Origin: Deltaproteobacteria bacterium
GTDB lineage: Bacteria; Myxococcota; UBA727; JABDBI01
Reading direction: 5' to 3'
NCBI GenBank assembly: GCA_016764955.1
Contig: JAESQZ010000163.1
Location: forward strand, 1 to 32,888
DNA: 32,888 bases
The position numbers and the translations under genes are program-made. This document shows positions 7,904 to 15,989 of the stretch, one piece after another (within the stretch, counting starts at the first letter, position 1; each line of letters opens with the position of its first letter). Under the pieces are notes generated by a model that worked only from the letters and a program-made list of their open reading frames with translations, made no database searches and was not told where the DNA came from.

Positions 7904-8449
7904 AGAGTATGTTCGATTGAATGAGCGCAATGCAATCTTATGAATCTTTAGGTGAAGAAGTAATTGTACTGGTTCCTCCTGGAAGTTCGATTTTAGTTGG
8001 GTTTGAACGGGCTAAAAAACACCTGGTTTGGGTCTGATCTGCTCCCGCAAATGCGCATTCGGAGCAAAGACGCCCGCATAGCGGATCATATGCTTGCGGG
8101 GAGTTTCTCTTCAGCTTCCTGACGAGCCTGCTTGAGTTCTGAGAGGCTTTCGACGGGCTTCTCAGTTTAAAACAACCCCATAGAGTTTAGCAGTAGCCTG
8201 CGTAAGCCATTTGGCGCCTTGTGAAAGGTAGTAACTCACATAGCTTTGAATAATTTTATTGTTGTGACCGACAAATAAAACAATGCAGATGCAATTTAAG
8301 AAATTCCTCATTGTGAGTGAGTATGCCGGAGGCTTTTTCTATGCATGCTGAACAGTATCAAGAAGATTTGCACTATCCAGAGTTTCGCCTAACTATTGAC
8401 TACAGGGAGGATTTACAACTGATTAAAGAGATCTGTAAGACTTTACACC
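7904..8449 (+). other. Scarred spacer of about 0.55 kb with gene debris
   Basis: The only long stretch without an intact gene. It holds a possible 38-residue plus-strand frame at 7921-8037 (starts MSAMQSYESLGEEV) that I do not recognise; an IS91-like transposase remnant on the minus strand (about 8010-8115); an unassigned part at about 8120-8310; and the C-terminal stub of a cytidylyltransferase from 8317 that runs into the next gene. No clear terminator or promoter was found. It marks the junction between the pse operon and the AT-richer module that follows. Confidence 0.6.
8010..8115 (-). mobile_element. Remnant of an IS91-family transposase C-terminal region
   Basis: Reading the minus strand from about 8112 down to about 8012 gives a short open stretch, RETPRKHMIRYAGVFAPNA followed by HLREQIRPKPGVF and a stop. 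The pattern P-R-x-x-x-I-R-Y-x-G-V-F-A-P-N-x-x-L-R is the hallmark of IS91/IS801-type Y2 transposases (typically RYHGVFAPNAKLR). A stop lies immediately upstream in that frame, so only a fragment remains. The identification rests on this one motif. Terminal sequences and target site were not found. Confidence 0.55.
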
Positions 8450-8466
8450 ATGAAACCAAAGAATAA
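8317..8466 (+). pseudogene. C-terminal stub of a second SpsF-like cytidylyltransferase
   Basis: A short frame from GTG 8317 (or ATG 8323) to a TAA at 8464-8466 ends with HYPEFRLTIDYREDLQLIKE followed by ICKTL. The RLTIDYxEDLxLIKEI signature is the conserved C-terminus of SpsF/acylneuraminate-type cytidylyltransferases (compare HRWTLDTLADYHFL in the intact gene at 4597-5292). The N-terminal roughly 190 residues with the nucleotide-binding motif are missing, and a TGA (8314-8316) lies just upstream. Its end overlaps the start of the broken synthase gene at 8450, which preserves the old operon junction. It is almost certainly non-functional. Confidence 0.7.
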
Positions 8467-9528
8467 TCTAACAATAGAAAATAAGGCAATAGAGCTTAGT
8501 TCGCCTCCGTTTATTATTGCTGAAATGTCGGCCAATCATAATCAGAGCTTTGACAGGGCCAAAAATATAATTATTGCGGCTAAAGATTGTGGTGCAGATG
8601 CAGTGAAGGTACAGAATTATTCTGCTGATACTTTGACAATGAATTTCTCAACGGAGTCTTTTAGAATAAAGGACAGCAACCCAGATTGGAATGAGAAAAC
8701 ACTTTATGATTTGTATAAAGAGGCTGCAATGCCGTGGGAGTGGTATCCAGAATTAAAAAGAATTGCAGATGATTGTGGTATTATTATTTTTTCAACTGTA
8801 TGCGATGAGACAGCGGTAGAATTTCTTGAAAAAATGGATGCTCCGGCTTATAAAATCGGATCTTTTGAAATCAATCATATACCTTTGATTGTTAAAGCAG
8901 CATCTACGGGTAAGCCCATTATTATGTCCACAGGCATGGCCACTCGTATTGAAATCGAAGAAGCAGTTGCAGCGGCTCAAGATGCTGGATGTAGAGATAT
9001 TGCTTTGCTTAAATGCACTAGTGCTTACCCATCAACACCTGAGGAAGCAAATATTTTAACTATCCCTGATATGAGAGAACATTTCAATTGTGAATTGGAC
9101 TTTCGGATCATACATTAAGCCTTGGAGTGCCATTAACTGCAGTTGCCCATGGAGCCACTATAATTGAAAAACACTTTACGTTAAATCGTAAAGACGGCGG
9201 TTTAGATGCCTCATTCTCATTAGAACCGGACGAATTAAAGTCCCTTGTGAAGGAGGCTAACATAGCATGGAAGTCATTGGGGAAAGTATATTATGGCGCT
9301 ACCGCTATTGAGAAACCCTCTCTTCAGGAACGCCGTTCTCTTTATATTGCAGAAGATATGCAGATTGGTGATAGACTTAACAGGCAAAACCTTCGGTGTA
9401 TTCGTCCTGGTCATGGACTAGCACCTAAATATTATAATAAACTTATTGGAAAGTCTGTGAAACAAGACGTTAAAAGGGGCAGTCCAATAAGCTGGGAAAT
9501 GGTGGAGACGAGCAATAATGAAAATTAA
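8450..9528 (+). pseudogene. Second NeuB/PseI-type nonulosonate synthase, frameshifted
   Basis: Two adjacent frames, 8450-9118 and 9127-9528, together make one synthase of about 359 residues. The first holds the barrel (PPFIIAEMSANHNQ, AVKVQNYSADT, KIGSFEINH, LLKCTSAYPS). The second holds IIEKHFTLNRKDGG and the SAF domain (IRPGHGLAPKYYNKLIG). The first frame ends wrongly after FNCE. One missing base near 9095 (GAATTGGAC) explains it: adding one base restores GLSDHTLSLG, the conserved motif. It is clearly a paralog of pseI at 2446 but AT-richer and diverged, and was probably linked to the truncated cytidylyltransferase before it. A sequencing error cannot be excluded. If real, the product lacks half the active site. 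Confidence 0.85.
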
Positions 9529-10690
9529 CTCCCACAACGAATGGGATAAACTTCGCGAAGTTGTCGTAGGCACGGCTGAAAATATGACTGTAGGACTAGA
9601 ATTTAATCCTTCACAGTCTGTTTCTCCAGATCTATTCGCTAAGGCTTGCCAGGCTGCTAAAAAGGCTCTTCCTGAATGGTACAAAGAAGAAGTCGCAGAA
9701 GATCTTCATGATTTATGCAAAATCCTGACAGATTTTGGAGCGGAAGTTTTTCGTCCTGCTCCAATAAAAGGTGAGAAATTGTTTTCCACACCTCATTGGA
9801 GCGCCTCAGGGAAAGATATTTATAACGTGCGTGATCTTCATATTATTATTGGAGATCACGTTATGGTTAGTCCTTTTGTAAGTCGCTGTAGGCTTTACGA
9901 GCCAAATGCTTTTGCCGATATTTGGTATCATTATTTCGAACAAGGTTTTAAATGGCTCATGGCCCCTCAACCGAAACTAGAAGGAACCTATGTTGTTCCC
10001 TACTATCCTGAAGGACAGGAAGAGACAACCGAAGAAGATATTTTGCACCGTAAATTAAGTGATGGAAGAGCGGAAAAGTATTATCGACTTACTGAGGATT
10101 CAATATTATTTGACGCAGCAAATGTAGTTCGGTTTGGAAAAGATCTTATTTATTTAATTTCCAGCACAGGTAATGAAAAGGGAGCTAGGTGGCTACAGAG
10201 CATATTAGGGGAGGAATATCGGGTCCACACAACCTCCACCTATAAATCTTCCCATATCGATTCTACCATAATGCCGTTACGAGCAGGTCTAGTTCTACTT
10301 AATGAGGCTAGAGTCAGTCCAAAAAGTTGTCCTCCAATTCTTAACAGCTGGAATAAAGTTTATTTTAATGACATGGCATCTCTTCCTAAAGAAGAAATCG
10401 ATTTTCAAAGCAATGTTAGAGACAAAGTTTACAAAGAACTTAAGGAATTGGGGGTAGACTCTGATCTAAATCATATAAGCTCGCCTTGGGCGGGCATCAA
10501 CGTACTCTCTCTAGATCAGAGCACCGTTTTGGTGCATGATCGACAAAAAAACCTTATCAAAGAACTTGAAAATCATAAACTAAACGTAATTCCAGTACGT
10601 ATGAGGCACTGTTACACCATGCTTGGAGGATTACACTGTTCAACTCTAGACACAGTGAGAGAAGGGAAGTTGGAAAACTATTTTGACTAA
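9518..10690 (+). CDS. Amidinotransferase (glycine/inosamine amidinotransferase family)
   Basis: A 390-residue member of the arginine amidinotransferase family (AGAT, StrB1, SxtG). The triad is visible: D199 in LFDAANVVRFG, H246 in SSHIDST and C374 in LGGLHCSTLD. The segment NVRDLHIIIGDHVMVSP matches the family's RD-loop. These enzymes move the amidino group of arginine onto a primary amine to make a guanidine. In a sugar locus the acceptor is likely an amino sugar, as for StrB1 in streptomycin synthesis, but the substrate cannot be read from sequence. The ATG at 9518 has GGTGGAG at 9501-9507 and overlaps the end of the broken synthase by 11 bases. It overlaps the next gene by 8 bases. Confidence 0.86.
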   Translation: MKINSHNEWDKLREVVVGTAENMTVGLEFNPSQSVSPDLFAKACQAAKKALPEWYKEEVAEDLHDLCKILTDFGAEVFRPAPIKGEKLFSTPHWSASGKDIYNVRDLHIIIGDHVMVSPFVSRCRLYEPNAFADIWYHYFEQGFKWLMAPQPKLEGTYVVPYYPEGQEETTEEDILHRKLSDGRAEKYYRLTEDSILFDAANVVRFGKDLIYLISSTGNEKGARWLQSILGEEYRVHTTSTYKSSHIDSTIMPLRAGLVLLNEARVSPKSCPPILNSWNKVYFNDMASLPKEEIDFQSNVRDKVYKELKELGVDSDLNHISSPWAGINVLSLDQSTVLVHDRQKNLIKELENHKLNVIPVRMRHCYTMLGGLHCSTLDTVREGKLENYFD

Positions 10691-11339
10691 GAAAAATAGT
10701 AATTTTCACTGGGTGTATTTTGACCTCGATGGAACTCTTGCGGATTGTATTTCTGAATCTTATAAGGCACATATTAATTTTTTAAATCAGTTTGGTGCTA
10801 TGGGAGGAAAGGCAGAATTTGAGGAATTGAATGGTCTTTCTCTGTCTGAGACTATAGCAATATTGAAAAAAAGATATTATCTTCCAGATACTGAAGAGGA
10901 TCTAACTGCTTTATATAGGGGAAGACTTTTAATTGCCTATAATAATTCCATTCAGCCATGTGAGGGTGCATCTGATACTTTAGAAGAATTGATAAATAGA
11001 AAATATAATTTGGCGATAGTGACTTCTGCTGATCAAGAAATTGGTATGGGGTTTATTGAGAAGCAAAATTTGGGCGAACATTTCCAAATCTTTGTATTTG
11101 GAGATGAGGTTGAAAAGGCAAAGCCTAATCCAGAAATTTATAGACTTGCTCTGAAAAAGACCAATGCTTCGGCTCAAAATGTGGCTGTTGTCGAAGATTC
11201 TTATAATGGAGTGAAATCAGCTAAGGCAACGGGAGCATTTGTAATAGGAGTGGCCAACAATCAATCAAAAGAAGATCTTATAAAAGCAGGCGCCGACACT
11301 ACGATTCTAAAACTAAGTGAAATATTGCAAATATTATAA
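10683..11339 (+). CDS. HAD-superfamily phosphatase (beta-phosphoglucomutase-like)
   Basis: A 218-residue HAD subfamily I hydrolase with all four motifs: FDLDGTLAD (nucleophile Asp), VTSADQEIG (motif II), KAKPNPEIYRLAL (motif III) and VVEDSYNGVKSAKATG (motif IV). A helical cap sits between motifs I and II. It probably dephosphorylates a sugar phosphate in the same module, perhaps the 9-phosphate of a nonulosonate or a precursor; this is inference. No ATG lies before motif I, so the TTG at 10683, overlapping the amidinotransferase end, is the best start, though its SD is weak. It is markedly AT-rich: 18 of the 60 bases at 10861-10920 are G or C. A second, unrelated-looking HAD of this type lies at 29557. 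Confidence 0.85.
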   Translation: MTKKNSNFHWVYFDLDGTLADCISESYKAHINFLNQFGAMGGKAEFEELNGLSLSETIAILKKRYYLPDTEEDLTALYRGRLLIAYNNSIQPCEGASDTLEELINRKYNLAIVTSADQEIGMGFIEKQNLGEHFQIFVFGDEVEKAKPNPEIYRLALKKTNASAQNVAVVEDSYNGVKSAKATGAFVIGVANNQSKEDLIKAGADTTILKLSEILQIL

Positions 11340-11353
11340 CTTTAATATGACTC

Positions 11354-12148
11354 ATGAGTAGAATTAGAAAAAACTACAAAGTAGAAGCCTTTGGTAAGAT
11401 ACAGCTACTTGAATGTTTTCCTCCTTCGGTGAGTCAAATCTCTCAAGAGCAAAAGCTTCAAATTGACAGAGTATGGCAAAGAGCCTTAAACACGGTAGGA
11501 GCCAAACTAGTAAATGAAACTTTACTAGACTTTGTCAGCCTCGAAATAGGACCAAGTCAAGTAAAAATATTTGCCAATTTCATTGAATACAAATATTTTT
11601 ATGCTCAAAGAAAACGTATCGATCTGGATCTTGGAATTAGACCAATTGGGGTAAGTGGTATTATATTTTTGGAGCAAGACTTTGATTGCTTTGTAGTTTT
11701 TGCACAAAGGTCTGAGCAAGTTACAGAATATCCGGGATTATATGAGCTAGTTCCCTCTGGGAATATTGATAAAGAGTATTCCTATAGCAATAGAGTTATC
11801 GATTACCGGTCTAAATTATTGTCGGAATTTGTTGAAGAGACAGGGTTGTCGAGAAATTATGTAAGAGATATTTCTGAGTTTGCCTTTATTTTAGATACAA
11901 ATCATAATGTATTTGATGTTTGCTGCAAAATTACTCTTGAGGTAAAAAAGGAAACTCTTTTCAATGGACTCCTGGATTCAGAAGAATATAAAAACCCAAT
12001 GTTTATTTCGACAAAAGATTTGGGTAAATTTATAAATGAGAACAAAAAGACGATAGTGCCAACCTCACTGGCCATTCTCGAGGCATGTGGTGAAGTAATG
12101 TTAGGAAAAGCACTTTGGAAAGATGTTGGAATTTCCGTTAGGATTTAA
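11354..12148 (+). CDS. Nudix-like protein with an unusual Nudix box
   Basis: A 264-residue protein. Residues about 95-185 look like a Nudix fold: GIRPIGVSGIIFLE, then FAQRSEQVTEYPGLYELVPSG, then LLSEFVEETGLS. The last piece matches the EExG helix of the Nudix box, but the usual Arg two before the first Glu is Ser, and about ten extra residues separate the Gly from the helix. Catalysis is therefore uncertain. The N-terminal 90 residues and the C-terminus are not recognised. It could hydrolyse a nucleotide-sugar or NDP by-product. It is AT-rich like the two genes before it and follows the HAD gene by 14 bases, suggesting co-transcription. No clear SD is seen. Confidence 0.65.
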   Translation: MSRIRKNYKVEAFGKIQLLECFPPSVSQISQEQKLQIDRVWQRALNTVGAKLVNETLLDFVSLEIGPSQVKIFANFIEYKYFYAQRKRIDLDLGIRPIGVSGIIFLEQDFDCFVVFAQRSEQVTEYPGLYELVPSGNIDKEYSYSNRVIDYRSKLLSEFVEETGLSRNYVRDISEFAFILDTNHNVFDVCCKITLEVKKETLFNGLLDSEEYKNPMFISTKDLGKFINENKKTIVPTSLAILEACGEVMLGKALWKDVGISVRI

Positions 12149-12151
12149 TCA

Positions 12152-14131
12152 ATGTCGTTTGATTTAACCACCGAACAACGTGAGCGACTCAAACAGCGTA
12201 TCCTGAGGATGAGTTTGCATTTTGGGAAAGAGGATGTTCAAAAGCCGTTAATTCTTGTCAGTACGCCAGGATCTCTCTTAGAAACTGGATTCCAACAAGC
12301 ACAAAAATATCTAATGGATGGCCAAGCTGTTCACTTAGTTGGACATGGTGTGACCCTCCAGCATGTACGGCCTGAATGGGTTTCAAGTCACAGCGGGGCA
12401 AAATTTATTCTGACGGAGCTTGGAGCTTATGTCTCTGAGGCTTTTGTTACTCCTTGGAATTTAGCACTTCGAAATGCTGTTAGAAAATGGCTTGGACAAT
12501 GCTTCAAAAAAGCAGCGTCAGAGTTGGAAGCTGAAAAGATTTTTCTTTCCAGTGTAATAAACCGGTTCTTATGTTTGGATAATGATCCGTCCCGATATAC
12601 AAGCATGGTTAAGATTCACGCAGATTCTGAGTTTATTTTTACAGACCCTTATTGGGAAGGGGCTTGGATTCATCAAACACTTGAGAAACGAACAAGCAGA
12701 GCGGGGTGTTTATGGGCCCAAGTCCTGTTTGCAACCAAGATATTTTTTTTATTACCTATCTATAGTTGTGCAGCAATTTTTAGAATTTTGAAAAATTATT
12801 TGGGTTCTAAACAAGGTGTAAGAAAAATTGCAATTCGGAGAGAGGCCACTCAGAAAAAAAAGCCAGAAGCCTGGTTTGTCCTTGCAGCTAATAATAAACG
12901 CATCAATGCTCAACTGGTCAAGCATATAATTCATGGTTTACCTAAGGCTATGGGGCTTTTTCTGTCAGGCGATCTTAGAATGCTGATTCAGAAAGACAGT
13001 GATTTGAAATCAGCAAAATCAGATATTTTCTTGGAAGGATTAGGTGACTTACTCAAGCACCTGGAGCATTTTTCTTTGGATCAGATTGTATGGCCTGATT
13101 CAATCACATCAATTTTTTGGTGTATTTACCAATGCTGGGTGATTCAGATTAAATCTGTGATTGCGGTAATTAAACAGGGGCCATTTTTAGAATTAGGAGA
13201 AGGTGTCAGGATTAATTTTAATCACTATATGCCTCAGATTCTTCGAATTTTAAGTATTGACCTGTTGAGTGCCCAAATTGGGTATGAGACTGCTCGACTA
13301 ATTTTTAAGAGACAGGAATTAGAGGGCATTCCTGTGGTATTTGCATCGGCCAATAGCCCAGAGCTGTCGACTTTCTGTTGGTATCTAGCTCAAAAAGGAG
13401 CGCATTGCGTAGAGCATTTGCATGGTACTCATGCGGCTGCCAGTGAAGCCTCTCCTATTAAATTTCGATGGGATCAGTCTGAACGAGAAACGTCTAGATT
13501 ATTAGGTGAGAAAGTCATTTTTGCTGGGACACCACCCCTGCTCGATATAAAGAGGCTGGATAGAAGTTTGCATGAGCCAGTGCGTATTCTTTTCTTAAGC
13601 AATTATGTTCATAGAGATTCGGTTACTCAAGGACGGTATCCTGCATTTTGTTTTCAAGAAGAGATGTTAGGGACTATTCCATTGATTCAAACGCAGCTGT
13701 TTTCGTCTCAGCTGCGTTGGAGGCCGCATCCTGCGGATTCACGAGAGGCTGTATATAAAACATCGGAAAAATATAAAACTTTAAACCTTTCTTTGACGGG
13801 GACAATAGAAAAAGATCTCAATTGGGCAGATATTGTAATTTCAAGCTTATCTACATCAATTAGCCAAGCACTACTGATGGGTTTGCCTGTTTTTGTTCAT
13901 TTGATACCAGACTTTCAGGGTTCTTATCAAACCTGTTTTATTTCGTCTAAGCGTATTTTTTTCCGCTCCAATGAACTTGCACCGAAAATTATTGAATTTC
14001 TGGAACATTACTTATATAGAAAAAACGAGGCTTTTCAGCCTGAACGTGAAGCACGAGTAGCTTTGTTTGGCGTCCTTGAAAGACCAACTGGATTTTGGGA
14101 TGGATTATCAGCAATCGATTTAAGTGACTAG
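12152..14131 (+). CDS. Large unrecognised protein, possible GT-B glycosyltransferase
   Basis: A 659-residue protein that I do not firmly recognise. The C-terminal third has features of CDP-glycerol/capsule-type GT-B enzymes: VRILFLSNYVH, LRWRPHPAD, DIVISSLSTSISQALLMGLP and PVFVHL, where the HP and the SSLSTSISQALLMGLP loop resemble a donor-sugar binding site. The central part has HLHGTHAAASEAS. A hydrophobic stretch near residues 195-220 (LFATKIFFLLPIYSCAAIF) could be a membrane-contact helix. The ATG at 12152 has AGGA at 12140-12143. It stands between the AT-rich module and the heptose genes and is the only glycosyltransferase candidate in the window. It has no close relative that I can name. 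Confidence 0.5.
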   Translation: MSFDLTTEQRERLKQRILRMSLHFGKEDVQKPLILVSTPGSLLETGFQQAQKYLMDGQAVHLVGHGVTLQHVRPEWVSSHSGAKFILTELGAYVSEAFVTPWNLALRNAVRKWLGQCFKKAASELEAEKIFLSSVINRFLCLDNDPSRYTSMVKIHADSEFIFTDPYWEGAWIHQTLEKRTSRAGCLWAQVLFATKIFFLLPIYSCAAIFRILKNYLGSKQGVRKIAIRREATQKKKPEAWFVLAANNKRINAQLVKHIIHGLPKAMGLFLSGDLRMLIQKDSDLKSAKSDIFLEGLGDLLKHLEHFSLDQIVWPDSITSIFWCIYQCWVIQIKSVIAVIKQGPFLELGEGVRINFNHYMPQILRILSIDLLSAQIGYETARLIFKRQELEGIPVVFASANSPELSTFCWYLAQKGAHCVEHLHGTHAAASEASPIKFRWDQSERETSRLLGEKVIFAGTPPLLDIKRLDRSLHEPVRILFLSNYVHRDSVTQGRYPAFCFQEEMLGTIPLIQTQLFSSQLRWRPHPADSREAVYKTSEKYKTLNLSLTGTIEKDLNWADIVISSLSTSISQALLMGLPVFVHLIPDFQGSYQTCFISSKRIFFRSNELAPKIIEFLEHYLYRKNEAFQPEREARVALFGVLERPTGFWDGLSAIDLSD

Positions 14132-14148
14132 GATGGTTTTGAATTATA

Positions 14149-15348
14149 GTGAACGCTGATATTATTATCATCGGCGGTGGCATTATTGGTTGCGCAACTG
14201 CCATGCGTCTATTACAGGCCAAACCTAGTATGAAGCTCTTGGTTCTCGAAAAAGAAGGCTCTGTAGCTCAGCACCAAAGTGGCCGAAACAGTGGTGTGAT
14301 TCACTCAGGGCTTTACTATAAGCCGGGCTCTCTGAAAGCAACCAATTGTCGCAGAGGTTATAGGCAGTTGATTGACTTCTGCCAACGAGAAAATATTGCA
14401 CATGAGATTTGTGGCAAGTTGGTTATAGCAACATCAGCTGAAGATGTGCCTAGGCTTGAAGAGCTTCGGCGCCGTGGGATAGCCAACGGCTTAAGAGGCC
14501 TTCGGTGGTTGAAAGCCGAAGAAATTCTAGAGACTGAACCGAATTGTTCTGGTGTCGCAGGGCTGCTTGTGCCTCAGACGGGTATCGTTGATTACGGTGT
14601 TGTCGCCCGCAAATATAGTGAAAAGATCCAGGAACTTGGTGCACAGGTGAAACTTGGAGAAGAGGTTATCGATATTCGGTCTCAGTCTGGCAAAGTAGAA
14701 GTGATTGGCAGAAATCAAAGCTGGATGGCAAGTTCGGCGATTGTCTGCGCTGGCTTACAGGCTGATCGCTTGGCAGTTAAGACGACGAAAGATTTGCCTG
14801 TACGAATTATACCGTTTCGGGGTGAGTATTATAAACTCAAAGAATCAGCTAGATATTTGGTCAAAAATTTGATTTATCCGGTTCCGGATCCAAAGTTCCC
14901 GTTTTTAGGAGTACATTTTACACGAATGATAGATGGTGGCATCGAGTGCGGCCCGAATGCTGTGTTGGCTTTCGGGCGCGAGGCTTATCGAAAGACTGAT
15001 TTTAGTTTGCGCGATACTTGGGAGACACTGGCTTGGCCAGGATTTAGAAAAATGGCCAGGCAATATTGGCGAATGGGGTTTGGCGAATGGCATCGATCGG
15101 TGAGTAAAAGAGCTTTTGTGAAAGCCTTGCAAAAATTAGTCCCCACGATTCAATCTGGAGATTTAGAATCAGGGAGAGCAGGAATCCGGGCTCAAGCCTG
15201 TGATCGAGAGGGGAATCTGCTAGATGATTTTGATATTCGGACTCATGGTCCTGTGATCCAAGTCTGCAATGCGCCATCACCTGCGGCGACAGCATCACTG
15301 GCAATTGCTGATGTTTTAGTTTCCAGAGTTATTGAATGCTTTAAATAA
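14149..15348 (+). CDS. lhgO: LhgO-like FAD-dependent L-2-hydroxyglutarate oxidase
   Basis: A 399-residue DAO-type flavoprotein. The N-terminal IIIIGGGIIGCATAMRL is the FAD-binding GxGxxG. HQSGRNSGVIHSGLYY is the LhgO/YgaF signature, and LEPN-like ETEPN and PQTGIVDYG follow. LVPTIQSGDL and GRAGIRAQ lie near the C-terminus, with PSPAATASL at the end as in LhgO. The known reaction oxidises L-2-hydroxyglutarate to 2-oxoglutarate. In a glycan locus it may oxidise a sugar-acid side product, or recycle 2-oxoglutarate/2-hydroxyglutarate from the aminotransferases or the oxygenase at 30859 (inference). The start is GTG 14149; an in-frame TGA at 14140 leaves no earlier choice. Confidence 0.85.
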   Translation: MNADIIIIGGGIIGCATAMRLLQAKPSMKLLVLEKEGSVAQHQSGRNSGVIHSGLYYKPGSLKATNCRRGYRQLIDFCQRENIAHEICGKLVIATSAEDVPRLEELRRRGIANGLRGLRWLKAEEILETEPNCSGVAGLLVPQTGIVDYGVVARKYSEKIQELGAQVKLGEEVIDIRSQSGKVEVIGRNQSWMASSAIVCAGLQADRLAVKTTKDLPVRIIPFRGEYYKLKESARYLVKNLIYPVPDPKFPFLGVHFTRMIDGGIECGPNAVLAFGREAYRKTDFSLRDTWETLAWPGFRKMARQYWRMGFGEWHRSVSKRAFVKALQKLVPTIQSGDLESGRAGIRAQACDREGNLLDDFDIRTHGPVIQVCNAPSPAATASLAIADVLVSRVIECFK

Positions 15349-15407
15349 GTTGAGCGACAAAACATCTGTTGAGCTCTTAATGGGACTGAAATACGCGGAG
15401 CGCGTCT

Positions 15408-15989
15408 ATGCATACAAAACAGTATTTTGAAGAAACATGTAAAATCGCTGGCCTCGTAGATATCCATGCAATTGAAAAACTGGTGTCAGAACTGGTAGCG
15501 CTTCGTAGGCGTGAAGGAAGACTTTTTTTCTTGGGGGTTGGTGGAAGTGCAGCCAACTGTAGTCATGCGGTCAATGATTTTAGAAAGCTTTGTGGCATCG
15601 AGGCTTATACGCCAGTCGATAATGTTTCAGAATTGACCGCTCGTACCAATGATGAAGGATGGCATACCGTATTTTCGGAATGGTTGCAGGGTAGCAAAGC
15701 CAATAAAAACGATGCTGTATTTGTGTTATCTGTAGGCGGTGGAAGTGTTAAAAATCATGTTAGTGTTAACATTGTTAATGCCCTTCGAGAAGCCAAATCC
15801 CGTAATATGAAAATTTTTGGTGTTGTTGGCCGTGATGGTGGTTATACTAAGGAAGTAGGGGATGTGGTCGTCGTTATTCCAACAGTGAATGAATCGAAAA
15901 TTACGCCGCATACAGAGGCCTTTCACGCAGTGGTTTGGCACTGCTTAGTTTCTCACCCGGAATTACAGCAAGTTGCGACGAAATTGTGA
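15408..15989 (+). CDS. SIS-domain sugar isomerase, GmhA-like
   Basis: A 193-residue SIS protein resembling sedoheptulose-7-phosphate isomerase. FLGVGGSAANCSHAVNDFR is the phosphate-binding loop of the GmhA type, with H53 and D57 where GmhA has its His and Glu metal/catalytic residues. DAVFVLSVGGGSVKNHVSVN is the second phosphate loop. ITPHTEAFHAVVWH ends the chain, as in GmhA where His and Gln bind zinc. The ATG at 15408 has GGAG at 15397-15400. It is followed directly by a GmhB-like phosphatase, so the pair probably makes a heptose (or another ketose/aldose) phosphate. The sequence is diverged, and a non-heptose substrate is possible. Confidence 0.8.
   Translation: MHTKQYFEETCKIAGLVDIHAIEKLVSELVALRRREGRLFFLGVGGSAANCSHAVNDFRKLCGIEAYTPVDNVSELTARTNDEGWHTVFSEWLQGSKANKNDAVFVLSVGGGSVKNHVSVNIVNALREAKSRNMKIFGVVGRDGGYTKEVGDVVVVIPTVNESKITPHTEAFHAVVWHCLVSHPELQQVATKL

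Noticed and set aside
7921..8037. 38-residue plus-strand frame after pseA
   Set aside because: No SD and no recognised similarity; probably debris, so it is only mentioned within the spacer entry.
8073..8100. Imperfect inverted repeat CCCGCA...TGCGGG, possible terminator
   Set aside because: Only six perfect pairs at the ends, no T-run, and the sequence is explained as part of the IS91-like coding remnant.
8166..8310. Minus-strand frame of about 49 codons reading VGHNNKIIQSYV
   Set aside because: No SD, no recognised domain, and it lies in gene debris. It slightly resembles a domain seen in transposase-like proteins, but too weakly to call.
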